DNA from: Bacillota bacterium
GTDB taxonomy: Bacteria; Bacillota; Clostridia; Lachnospirales; Lachnospiraceae
NCBI GenBank assembly: GCA_023418475.1
Contig: JAEZZO010000002.1
Span: 186,001-250,000 of the forward strand
DNA: 64,000 bases
Direction of reading: 5' to 3'
Shown here one piece after another: positions 1-8,378 of the stretch. Under the pieces are notes generated by a model. It saw nothing but the letters and a program-made list of their open reading frames with translations. It was not told the origin of the DNA and searched no databases. The first letter of the stretch is position 1; the number at the start of each line of letters is the position of its first letter. The translations under genes and the position numbers were made by a program.

Positions 1-65
1 AAATCAGAAATTTTGTATCCTGTAAATAATTTTCCAGGACTAAAATTATAAGCACGCATAATCAT
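1..65 (-). CDS. Partial gene downstream of yaaR (N-terminus only)
   Basis: An open frame begins at position 65 on the minus strand and runs off the left edge. Its ATG overlaps the yaaR stop codon (TGATG), which implies translational coupling. Only about 21 residues are visible, beginning MIMRAYNFSPGKLFTG. In many Firmicutes the gene after yaaR is holB (DNA polymerase III delta-prime), but the residues seen do not let me confirm that. Position and coupling are seen; identity is open. Confidence 0.45.
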   Translation of the reverse strand, partial: MIMRAYNFSPGKLFTGYKISD

Positions 66-505
66 CAGGTTAAGATATCAAGCAGCAGTCCTCTGATTTC
101 GTCAATTTTATTCAGTATTGCTATATGGTCCATCTCATCCTTAATCAGTTCTGCCGCCAGTTCATCCAGATTTTTATCTACCAGCTTGATCATAGCATAC
201 ACCCTGTGTCTGCCCTTTTTGTCCAGAAAATTTTCTCTTGAAAACACATGGGAGCGGTTAACAATCTCATTCATAAATCCTTTAATCAGCTCGCGATAAT
301 GCCTCATGTCCTTAACATCCATGTGCTTTGCTATTTTCTTACCCTGTCCGGAAATCTCCTCGAGCATCATATTCAGTCGGGCCTGTAGTTCCTGTTCTTC
401 TATATTGGAAATCAAAGTAAACTTAAAAGAACCATCTGCCTGTACAGCCGATGCCTTTTGCTCAACCTGGTTAACAGGCTGCATTTGGTTCACCTTTATA
501 TCCAT
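65..505 (-). CDS. yaaR: YaaR family protein (DUF327)
   Basis: Predicted cytoplasmic protein of 146 residues, mostly helical and charged, matching the YaaR/DUF327 family in length and in its C-terminal pattern (HRVYAMIKLVDKNLDELA, then DEIRGLLLDIL). No catalytic motif is visible and the molecular role of the family is not settled. I place the start at the ATG at 505, because AGGAGG lies 8 bases upstream; a TTG six bases earlier is the alternative. It sits downstream of the decarboxylase and kinase genes, the arrangement known around yaaO-tmk-yaaR-holB in Bacilli and Clostridia, and it overlaps the next gene at its stop codon. Confidence 0.8.
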   Translation of the reverse strand: MDIKVNQMQPVNQVEQKASAVQADGSFKFTLISNIEEQELQARLNMMLEEISGQGKKIAKHMDVKDMRHYRELIKGFMNEIVNRSHVFSRENFLDKKGRHRVYAMIKLVDKNLDELAAELIKDEMDHIAILNKIDEIRGLLLDILT

Positions 506-675
506 GCTCAAACCTCCTACAAGATTTACCGCTAAACCAATTCACCTGTCCTAAACAACGGTTTTTACCTGCGTATTATAATCTATAGATTTATCATATC
601 ATAAAATAAAAATAAAAGCTAGCTTTCAACTTTAATTCCATTTCTGTTAAAAGCAGTAAAGTTACAGTACACAGG

Positions 676-1287
676 CTAGTCAAACCCCCTTGCTGTGCAT
701 CCTGTTTTTTTAATTATATCATTCTTTATCTCTTCGATGCAGCTATCAATCTCACTGTTTTTATAACGCTTTGTTATTCCGCATCTTTTAATGTTTTCCT
801 CGGAAAAATCTTCTTCGTCGGCAAGATATCGTCTGCACATCTCCGCGTATTTGGGTTGTTCCTGCGCCTGCTCCCTTTGTAACGCACGCATCAGACGAAC
901 ACCGTCCTCCACTTCAATATAAACCGGCACTACTTTATCTCTTCCGAAATACTCCCTTATCTGCTGAAAAGCTTCCAGGGTTCCAAGCATAAGATAATCC
1001 GCTTCTTCCAGATTAATCTGTCCATCATTTACCGTAAAGTAATGCCATACCCCATGAACCGTGTTATAAGCCCGGTGTTCGATAACCTTACCCTGTTCTC
1101 GAAACCGGTCTAGTGCTGCTTCCTCAACAAAATGATATTCCACACCTTCCTGCTCTGCATTTCTGATTGGTCTTGTTGTATATATTACGGCTGTCTTTAA
1201 AATGAGCGCTTCCTCTTCCAACAGCCTTTTGTATATAGTATCCTTACCCGTTGCACTTTTTCCCATTATGATATATATCCTAGCCAT
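676..1287 (-). CDS. Guanylate-kinase-like nucleotide kinase
   Basis: Protein of 203 residues with a P-loop near the N-terminus (GKSATGKDT, residues about 9-17), then YTTRPIRNAEQEGVEYHFV, which matches the guanylate kinase signature (T-T-R-x-x-R-x-x-E-x-x-G-x-x-Y-x-F). Guanylate kinases phosphorylate GMP to GDP. The housekeeping enzyme has a slightly different P-loop (GPSGAGKST), so this is probably a second, divergent member that travels with the decarboxylase and yaaR rather than the essential gmk. Its stop lies 2 bases from the end of the upstream decarboxylase frame, so the two are cotranscribed. The substrate cannot be settled from sequence. Confidence 0.8.
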   Translation of the reverse strand: MARIYIIMGKSATGKDTIYKRLLEEEALILKTAVIYTTRPIRNAEQEGVEYHFVEEAALDRFREQGKVIEHRAYNTVHGVWHYFTVNDGQINLEEADYLMLGTLEAFQQIREYFGRDKVVPVYIEVEDGVRLMRALQREQAQEQPKYAEMCRRYLADEEDFSEENIKRCGITKRYKNSEIDSCIEEIKNDIIKKTGCTARGFD

Positions 1288-1288
1288 G

Positions 1289-2860
1289 TTAGTCCTTTCC
1301 TGCTCCGGCGCCTTGGCACACTACTTCTATTTCATCCTTTTGCGGACCGCACAATCCGGTAACTGTTATTCCTTCCTGTTTCATCTTCTTAATATAGCAA
1401 AGCATATCCGCCTCCATCCGTTCTCCCGGTACCAGAAGCGGTGAGCCGGGCGGATACATACAAATAAATGCTGCGGATATTCTGCCGCAGCTGGTGTCCA
1501 GTTTTATTTTTTCGATCGGATGTTCCTGCACCGCTTCGCTTGGCAGCAAAACTTTCTCCGGACAGGAAGAACCTGATTGCATGGTAATTTTATGTGAATA
1601 TATCCTATCACTATCCCGTTTCGGGTGTTCCCGATTTGCCTCCCTGTTTTTAAGTTCTTCCCTTACAATTTCCTGATCAATTGCAAGAAGTGCTTCTGAT
1701 AAGCGTTTAAATCCCTCTTCCGTATCAAAAATACTTGTCATCGCCAGAACATACTCCGGCGTCTCCATCTCCATAATAATCCGATATCTTTCACGCAGTA
1801 TTGTTTGGAGCTGATGTCCTGTCAATGAGGTTTTCTGTACAGAAATTGTTATTTTCGACCTGTCAAAATCATAGATAGCGGATTTCCCGATCAGTTCCGG
1901 CGTAAGCAGCGTTATCCTCTGCAATGCACGCATAGACCGGTAAAAATCCCTCAACCTCCGCTCATAAGACGTAAATAGTTCCTCTGACTGTTCCTCCAGG
2001 ATACTGACACAGCGGTCAATTCCAGCCAACAGAAGATAAGAGGGGCTGCTGCTCTGATAAATTGCGAGATATTTTTCTATTTTATTTTGTACAGCAGGTA
2101 GATTGCAATGTAATACAGCTGTCTGCGTAAATGAAGGTAACGTCTTATGGAGACTTTGAATGACTATATCTGCTCCTAAGGTAACCGCACTTTCCGGAAA
2201 GCTTTTCTGAAATCCAAAATGTGCTCCATGTGCTTCATCCACCAGCAAAACCGCTCCCCTCTTATGAACTATCTCAGAAATCTTGCGAATGTCGGAGACA
2301 ATTCCCTCATAGGTTGGAGATGTAATCACCACCAGCTTGATCTCTTTCTCCTTTATCAACGCCTCTTCTATTTTATCGGGAAGAATTCCACCGTTTATTG
2401 GAAATTCCTCTACCTGCCGGGGATAACAATATACCGGAACCAAACCGTTCAGAATTACGGCATGAAATACTGATTTATGGCAATTTCGTGCAATCAGCAC
2501 CTTATCACCGCGATGTACCAGGGCAGAAATACCCGCCAGAATTCCGACCGTACTTCCATTAACTAACGCATAGGATCTCCCGGCATGATACAATCGCCCA
2601 AGGCGCTCCATCAAATCCATCAGAATTCCCTGTGCCTCATGAAGGTTATCAAATCCATCAATCTCCGTGATATCAAGCAGATAAGGATTTTCCATCTGCA
2701 GCCTGCTATTACGTTTGTGTCCCGGCATATGCATGGGATAGTATTCTTCCCTGTGATACCTGCTTAATTTATCGTAAAGACTTTCCAAAATACCGTGCCT
2801 TTCCTTCCTGCGATATTCTTCAATCCTTTGCCCGCTAAACTCCTCCTGAGAGTACCCCAC
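1289..2860 (-). CDS. Orn/Lys/Arg decarboxylase family PLP enzyme
   Basis: Protein of 523 residues of the fold-I PLP decarboxylases (group III, YaaO/SpeA-like). Visible landmarks are HMPGHKR near residue 47, a long aspartate-aminotransferase-like domain, VDEAHGAHFG (the PLP-pyridine Asp and neighbouring His) near residue 208, and SLHKTLPSFTQTAVLH with the Schiff-base Lys near 238. The C-terminal segment contains the family motif YPPGSPLLVPGE. Such enzymes decarboxylate arginine, lysine or ornithine to the polyamine precursors agmatine, cadaverine or putrescine; I cannot tell which. Translation probably starts at GTG 2860. It is first in an apparent operon with the kinase and yaaR. Confidence 0.88.
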   Translation of the reverse strand: MGYSQEEFSGQRIEEYRRKERHGILESLYDKLSRYHREEYYPMHMPGHKRNSRLQMENPYLLDITEIDGFDNLHEAQGILMDLMERLGRLYHAGRSYALVNGSTVGILAGISALVHRGDKVLIARNCHKSVFHAVILNGLVPVYCYPRQVEEFPINGGILPDKIEEALIKEKEIKLVVITSPTYEGIVSDIRKISEIVHKRGAVLLVDEAHGAHFGFQKSFPESAVTLGADIVIQSLHKTLPSFTQTAVLHCNLPAVQNKIEKYLAIYQSSSPSYLLLAGIDRCVSILEEQSEELFTSYERRLRDFYRSMRALQRITLLTPELIGKSAIYDFDRSKITISVQKTSLTGHQLQTILRERYRIIMEMETPEYVLAMTSIFDTEEGFKRLSEALLAIDQEIVREELKNREANREHPKRDSDRIYSHKITMQSGSSCPEKVLLPSEAVQEHPIEKIKLDTSCGRISAAFICMYPPGSPLLVPGERMEADMLCYIKKMKQEGITVTGLCGPQKDEIEVVCQGAGAGKD

Positions 2861-2889
2861 TGCAGCACCTCAAACCAAAGGATTTATTC

Positions 2890-4821
2890 TCAGCTGATCA
2901 AATTTGCTTTTACACTTTTCGATGTCTTTTCATACTTTTGCTGATACATGAGTGCATCTGCAGCACTTAAACAGCTTTCAATTGTTGTCCCGTCCTCCGG
3001 ACAAATCAAATGATAACCATAGCTTACATATACACTGAAATCATAATCCTTTACAAAATTAAATTTATTTAATTCCTCCACAAAGCGATTTATAAATTTA
3101 TTCATGCGGATCTCATCATAATCCATTCCAATCGCCATAAATTCGTCACCCCCAAGACGGATACAGATTTCATCATCGTCCGCCGCGTACGAGAGTGCAT
3201 TTGCCACCACCCTTATTGCAATATCGCCATAAAAATGACCAAATTTATCATTTATATATTTTAGCTTATCCATATCAGCTGTAAAAACCATCATATTGGT
3301 GTGCTCAAGAAGACAGTGTTTCAGGTATTTCTTGCCAAGTGTAACCAGTACACGCCTGTTATATAATCCCGTCAAGTCATCCCGGACAGACATATCCTCC
3401 AGCTTATAAACCAGTCTGTTTAATTCTCCATGTATTCGTACATTCTCAAGTGCATTGCTGACATTAATCAGCCACATCTGAAATGTTCTCATATAGGTCT
3501 GTATTTTATCAAAACTTACTCCAACATACCCAAAGTAATTCTCCTGGTGATGCAGGAGTGCGAAAAAATATGCCATCGGACAATCTTGCGAAAGCTCAAG
3601 TGGAATTAATTCCTTTCTGGAACATTTTAATTTCATAAATCGGATGTTGTTTTTAAGACCGATTTCCATTGTTAATTCATTTCTGTCACGTTGAATTTCT
3701 TCCTCTTTAAACCGCTCTTCTTCCTCCCGCGCACGGTAAAGATCCCATCCATTCTCCAGACACATACAAAAATGTGATAAATTCTCATTCTGAGCTATAT
3801 AATTCCACATTCTGGCTAAAATATCCTCTAACCTTGTCAATCCGGTAAGATCAATGGACATATAGGAATTGCGCGCAATCTCAAGCTGAAGAGTCTCCCT
3901 TGCCTGAATATGGTTTCTTCTGCGGATATTACTTTCATGGTACCAGTTTCTCTTGCAGCCACAGGATGCACGGTACATTGTTACGGTTTTCATTAATGAC
4001 GTCTTGGGCTGTCCTATTCCCCGGTTATGTCTGTCTATTATATCCACTGCCTCAATACCCATCTCAAATATGGGCATTCTTGCTGTAGTAATAGACGGTG
4101 AGAACTCCGCGGCATCTTCAATATCGTCACAGCCTGTGACAGCAATTTGATCAGGCACAGAAATTCCTCGCTCCGCCAATGCTCTGCAAACCGTAATAGC
4201 CATATTATCATTCGCACATACAATTGCCTGCGGTCTCTCCTTGTCACTGTTCAGCCAATATTCCACCGCATTATTACCTGTCACTCTCATTAAGTCCCCA
4301 TAATAAATCCGTTCTTCCTCAACCGGTATATTATATTCCTTTAATATTCTCTTATAATTCGCAAGCCTTTTTTCAGTATCAGGAAATCCTACCGGTCCTG
4401 ACAGGAAATTAATTCTTGTATATCCATGCTGAAGAATAAAATGTCTGATTATCTCATCCAACACAGTATCATCATTAATTAATACATTATAATATTCTTT
4501 AATTTCTCTTCGAACACTCACCGCCGGACAATGGCTTTCGCATCTGATTTTATCCTTGTATTTATTAAGCAGATTAGGAACATGCATAACATCCGGTGTA
4601 ATAATAATTCCATCCAGCTCCTTATAGTTTGGAAGCTCTGTAATATATGCCTCTCCCAAATCATATTCTGCCTGTCCAAGTCCTCCAAAATTAGTGAAGA
4701 AAGCGACATTATAATCAAGTTCACGCGCCCGTGTTATTATCCCCTTGCAGAGTACATCGGGGAATTCCTCATTCACCTGTGATACAAACACACCTATTGA
4801 TTTTCTATGATTTCCAAACAT
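2890..4821 (-). CDS. LacI-type ligand-sensor / GGDEF diguanylate cyclase
   Basis: Protein of 643 residues. The N-terminal ~300 residues resemble the periplasmic-binding-protein-like effector domain of LacI regulators (SIGVFVSQVNEEFPDVLCKGI, then CANDNMAITVCRALAERGISVPDQIAVTG-type segment) but there is no helix-turn-helix before it. A linker of about 170 residues follows, then a GGDEF domain from about residue 480 (DDLTGLYNRR, ICIRLGGDEFMAIG). The intact GGDEF motif predicts cyclic-di-GMP synthesis. The start at ATG 4821 has GGGGGAG 5 bases upstream; the longer upstream reading lacks a ribosome site. A soluble sugar-like sensor controlling c-di-GMP is an inference. Confidence 0.85.
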   Translation of the reverse strand: MFGNHRKSIGVFVSQVNEEFPDVLCKGIITRARELDYNVAFFTNFGGLGQAEYDLGEAYITELPNYKELDGIIITPDVMHVPNLLNKYKDKIRCESHCPAVSVRREIKEYYNVLINDDTVLDEIIRHFILQHGYTRINFLSGPVGFPDTEKRLANYKRILKEYNIPVEEERIYYGDLMRVTGNNAVEYWLNSDKERPQAIVCANDNMAITVCRALAERGISVPDQIAVTGCDDIEDAAEFSPSITTARMPIFEMGIEAVDIIDRHNRGIGQPKTSLMKTVTMYRASCGCKRNWYHESNIRRRNHIQARETLQLEIARNSYMSIDLTGLTRLEDILARMWNYIAQNENLSHFCMCLENGWDLYRAREEEERFKEEEIQRDRNELTMEIGLKNNIRFMKLKCSRKELIPLELSQDCPMAYFFALLHHQENYFGYVGVSFDKIQTYMRTFQMWLINVSNALENVRIHGELNRLVYKLEDMSVRDDLTGLYNRRVLVTLGKKYLKHCLLEHTNMMVFTADMDKLKYINDKFGHFYGDIAIRVVANALSYAADDDEICIRLGGDEFMAIGMDYDEIRMNKFINRFVEELNKFNFVKDYDFSVYVSYGYHLICPEDGTTIESCLSAADALMYQQKYEKTSKSVKANLIS

Positions 4822-5138
4822 GCACTCTCCCCCAGTCTCATGCAAGCGAACCCCACAAAAGTGAAAATAACGTTTAATTATAATATAAACCATTTTCAGA
4901 GGAAACACAACAATTCCTTCAAATATTTAGCAATTTTTGTGTAAAACATGATCCTTTGTCCTTCATTTTCGATGGTGTTTTCGTAATAATGCAGAATTTC
5001 ATAAGATAATATACAAAGAATTTTGCTAATTTTCCAGCATGAAAATGAGATCAAAAGTGTGCTTCGCGTACTCTCTCTTTCATAAATTTATAATCCACAG
5101 CTTTTATTGTACGCACGTAGCAGCGCATTCTCCGGAGG

Positions 5139-5266
5139 GTTTTTTATAGGAAGAACTTTACTATGAAACAAAAAACATAGACTTTTCCGGTGAAGTATCT
5201 TCTATAAGGTGTTTATAAACAGCCGCCTTACAGAGAATTCCGATACCGGCAAACTCTATGTTTTTT
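5139..5266. other. Nested hairpin region, candidate structured RNA or bidirectional terminator
   Basis: Within the 534-base gap between the GGDEF gene and the ABC ATPase gene. A 12-bp perfect outer stem AAAAAACATAGA / TCTATGTTTTTT (5170-5181 with 5255-5266) encloses nested pairs: CCG/CGG, GTATC (5195-5199) with GATAC (5242-5246), and TTCTATAAGG with CCTTACAGAGAA around a self-complementary loop TGTTTATAAACA. T-runs on both strands allow it to act as a terminator for the minus-strand ABC operon, but the inner nesting is more than a terminator needs. A preceding motif, GTTTTTTATAGGAAGAAC at 5139, recurs at 24002. Confidence 0.55.
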
Positions 5267-5355
5267 AACTAATACAGGATGCTCTTATCAATCACAAGTC
5301 TATGCGAGTATAATTATAGCAGAACTTTACCCTTATTACTTCACACGGGACATAA

Positions 5356-6150
5356 CTAGCTTAATATCATACGGTCATTCGCAAATTCTCCGCCGCTTGC
5401 CTTTTCGAACTTCTCCAGCAAGTCATTAACATGAAGGCTTTTCTTAGCATCTCCCGCCACATCATAGATGATTTTACCATTATACATCATTATTAATCTA
5501 TTACCGCATTGTATCGCATTTTTCATGTTATGCGTTACCATTAATGCGGTAAGTGAATTAGCATTTATTATTTGTTCGGATAGTTCCAGCACCTTGGCGG
5601 CAGTTTTCGGATCAAGCGCGGCTGTATGCTCATCAAGCAGCAGAAGTTTTGGCTGCCGAAGTGTTGCCATAAGAAGGGTAAGCGCCTGTCTTTGTCCGCC
5701 CGATAAAAGACCCACTTTGGTACTTAGTCTTGTTTCCAGTCCCAAATCAAGCATTTTTAATTTCTCAATATAGATTTCTTTCTCTTCTTTTGTGATTCCC
5801 CAGCCAAAACCCCTGCTTTTTCCCCTGCGGTATGCGAGAGCCAGGTTTTCTTCTATTTCCATATTCGCTGCGGTTCCCATCATAGGATCTTGAAATACCC
5901 TTCCCAGGTGCTTTGCCCGGACGTGCTCTGGGAGTCTTGTAATATCTTCATTGTCAAGAATAATACTGCCCATATCCGGCAAATGTACTCCTGCTATCAT
6001 ATTCAGCATCGTGGATTTACCGGCTCCGTTACCACCGATCACCGTTACAAAATCCCCATCATTCAGATTGAGATTTAGTCCGTTCAATACCAGTTTTTCA
6101 TTCACCGTATTCGGATTAAAGGTTTTATAAATATTATTCAAAGTAAGCAT
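5356..6150 (-). CDS. ABC transporter ATP-binding protein
   Basis: Protein of 264 residues with Walker A (GGNGAGKST, about residues 40-48), the Q-loop, the signature LSGGQRQAL, Walker B (LLLDEHTAALD, in which the usual catalytic Glu is present in DE) and the switch His (MVTHN). It belongs to the small family of ATPases paired with a single LivH-like permease and a PF04392-type binding protein. The start at ATG 6150 has GGGGG upstream and overlaps the permease end by position, so the two genes are translationally close. It energises import of the ligand captured by the lipoprotein encoded at 7303-8298; the ligand is unknown, though related systems take up aromatic amino acids or nucleoside-like compounds. 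Confidence 0.9.
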   Translation of the reverse strand: MLTLNNIYKTFNPNTVNEKLVLNGLNLNLNDGDFVTVIGGNGAGKSTMLNMIAGVHLPDMGSIILDNEDITRLPEHVRAKHLGRVFQDPMMGTAANMEIEENLALAYRRGKSRGFGWGITKEEKEIYIEKLKMLDLGLETRLSTKVGLLSGGQRQALTLLMATLRQPKLLLLDEHTAALDPKTAAKVLELSEQIINANSLTALMVTHNMKNAIQCGNRLIMMYNGKIIYDVAGDAKKSLHVNDLLEKFEKASGGEFANDRMILS

Positions 6151-6151
6151 A

Positions 6152-7093
6152 TTATTTAACCCCCTTCCGTACATAGCTTCTGTTCATTCGTCTGTTCTTT
6201 AAAAGGACAGGAATCGACAAAGCCAATGCCACAACAATTGCCGTTAGAAGCTTTAAATCATTTGTATTCAGACCCATCCGAAGTACAATTGCTATGATAA
6301 CGCGGTAAATAACAGATCCCAGAATAATAGTAAACAGTTTAAAAGCAAAATTTTTCGTTTTCATAAAGATCACTTCTCCGATTACAATGGATGCCAGACC
6401 AATTACAATAGAGCCTACTCCCATTCCGACATCCGCATAGCCCTGGCTTTGTGTTACAATCGCTCCGGATAATGCTATGATACCATTACTGAGAATCAGA
6501 CCGAGGATTTTCATTTTGTCTGTATTAACACCCTGTGCTCTTACCATTGCAGCATTATTACCGGTTGCACGAACACAGCAGCCAATTTCCGTACCGAAAA
6601 ACCAGTACAGAATAACTATAACCAGTCCAGTAAAAGCCAAACCGATCAAACCTGTAACCAAATTCTGAAGTGCGGAATCACTCATCCCCAATTCCTTCGC
6701 TACCGGAAAGAGTCCCTTGATCATGGTTACCATCGTATTTTTCCCAATCAGTGAAGTATTTGCTTGCCCCATTACTCTCAGGTTCACAGAATATAAGCCT
6801 ACCATAGTAAGAATACCGGCTAATATCGCAGGAATCTTTAATTTGGTATGTAAAAATCCTGTGACAGCACCTGCAAGCATACCGGCAAGAGTAGCCAGTA
6901 TCAGTGTAAGTAATGGATTCCAATTTAAATTGACCATTAGCACCGCACTGACACTTCCTCCAAGAGCAAAGCTTCCTTCACAGGACATATCGGGGAAATC
7001 TAAAATACGAAAGGTAATATAGACTCCTAGGGCCAGTATTGCCCAGATTAGTCCCTGCGGGATAGCTGTAATGATTGTCATCAATAAATTCAT
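6152..7093 (-). CDS. ABC transporter permease, single-gene LivH-like type
   Basis: Integral membrane protein of 313 residues with about eight to nine hydrophobic segments, beginning MNLLMTIITAIPQGLIWAILALGVYITFRIL and containing FPDMSCEGSFALGG, a hallmark of permeases that pair with PF04392 binding proteins. It forms the membrane channel, probably as a homodimer because only one permease gene is present. The gene lies between the binding protein (209 bases upstream) and the ATPase, and ends two bases from the ATPase start. No leader element such as a T-box is seen in the 209-base gap. Confidence 0.9.
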   Translation of the reverse strand: MNLLMTIITAIPQGLIWAILALGVYITFRILDFPDMSCEGSFALGGSVSAVLMVNLNWNPLLTLILATLAGMLAGAVTGFLHTKLKIPAILAGILTMVGLYSVNLRVMGQANTSLIGKNTMVTMIKGLFPVAKELGMSDSALQNLVTGLIGLAFTGLVIVILYWFFGTEIGCCVRATGNNAAMVRAQGVNTDKMKILGLILSNGIIALSGAIVTQSQGYADVGMGVGSIVIGLASIVIGEVIFMKTKNFAFKLFTIILGSVIYRVIIAIVLRMGLNTNDLKLLTAIVVALALSIPVLLKNRRMNRSYVRKGVK

Positions 7094-7302
7094 GTAATAC
7101 CTGTCCTTTCATAAATATATATTAATAAAAATTCAAATCACTTTCTGCAATATTATAACGCATAGAACAGAAAGAAAAAAGACTTTGCAATGCAAAATCT
7201 TTTTCTTTTTCATAGAAATATTTATACAAATTGGAAATAAATATTAATATAGAGATAATTGTCCTATCCATGCAAAATAATCGTCATTGATTGGTATTTA
7301 TG

Positions 7303-8298
7303 CTATTTACTTTGCGCATCCAATTCCTTTTGTAACTCATCCGGAATAGTAATTCCTATCTGCTTTGCCACCTCTGCATTAATCTTCAGCTGGCACTTTT
7401 CATCGGGTAAATATCCAATTGGCATCTTATCAGTCGTCGCTTCCCCCTTAATGATCTTAACAGCCTGCTCTCCGGTTAATCTGCCTAATTGGTAGTAATC
7501 TATACCATAGGTTGCAAGTCCGCCTTTATCTACCATTCCGCCTTCCCCGCAAATAACCGGAATGCCGTTCTGGTTAGCAACCTGGGATACCGTTGGCATA
7601 CCTGATGCGATGGTATTATCGGTTGGCACATAGATCGCATCTGTTTTGTCCACAAGAGACTGAACCACTTGCTGAATCTCGTTTGTATTGGATACTGTTA
7701 CTTCTGTTGCAGTTATTCCGATCTCTTTTGCTACTGAGATTGCTGTTTCAGCCTGGATTTTTGAGTTTGTCTCGCTGGAACAGTAAAGAACCGTTATATT
7801 TTTTGCATTCGGTACTAATTGTTTTAATAATTCGATCTGCTTCTTAACCGGTGTTAAATCAGAGGTACCCGAGACATTTCCACCAGGTGCATCATTGGAT
7901 GCAACAAGTCCGGAGCCAGCAGGATCTGTAACAGCTGTCACCAAGATCGGAATATCCTTTGTCGCATTCGCACATGCCTGTGCAGACGGTGTAGCGATCG
8001 CAAGGATTAAATCATTTTTGTCGTTTACTAATTGTGTTGCGATTGTATTCGCCGTTGACTGATCCCCGTTCGCATTCTGATAATCAAGCTTTATATTCTT
8101 GCCATCCTCATAACCGGCATCCTTCAGTGCATCTACAAAGCCCTTATAGCTTGCATCCAGCGCCGCATGTGTAACCAGCTGGTTTACACCAATCTTAAAT
8201 ATTTTACTCTGTGTTGAAACTTTAGTACCACAGCCTGTAAGCATAGATGCTGCCATTACTAACACAAGCAGGCAAGCAATTAATCTCTTCTGTTTCAT
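7303..8298 (-). CDS. ABC transporter substrate-binding lipoprotein (PF04392-like)
   Basis: Exported protein of 331 residues. The N-terminus has Lys-rich start MKQKR, a hydrophobic core and a lipobox LTGC (Cys about residue 23), so the mature protein is a membrane-anchored lipoprotein. The body (KIGVNQLVTHAALDASYKGF, then ATPSAQACANATKDIPILVTAVTDPAGSGLV) matches the ABC_sub_bind family. It captures the ligand for the permease and ATPase encoded next. First gene of the apparent operon; only 80 bases separate it from the ABC-F gene, which is transcribed in the same direction. Confidence 0.9.
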   Translation of the reverse strand: MKQKRLIACLLVLVMAASMLTGCGTKVSTQSKIFKIGVNQLVTHAALDASYKGFVDALKDAGYEDGKNIKLDYQNANGDQSTANTIATQLVNDKNDLILAIATPSAQACANATKDIPILVTAVTDPAGSGLVASNDAPGGNVSGTSDLTPVKKQIELLKQLVPNAKNITVLYCSSETNSKIQAETAISVAKEIGITATEVTVSNTNEIQQVVQSLVDKTDAIYVPTDNTIASGMPTVSQVANQNGIPVICGEGGMVDKGGLATYGIDYYQLGRLTGEQAVKIIKGEATTDKMPIGYLPDEKCQLKINAEVAKQIGITIPDELQKELDAQSK

Positions 8299-8378
8299 AA
8301 CTTATCCTCCCTTAATCACATTTCAAAAGCACTACTTCACTTTAATGCTTTAAAGCTTTTAATAGTCAAAGTGTACTA

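Noticed and set aside
7094..7302. Riboswitch or T-box between the binding protein and permease genes
   Set aside because: AT-rich 209 bases with no conserved T-box, SAM or other motif I can recognise.
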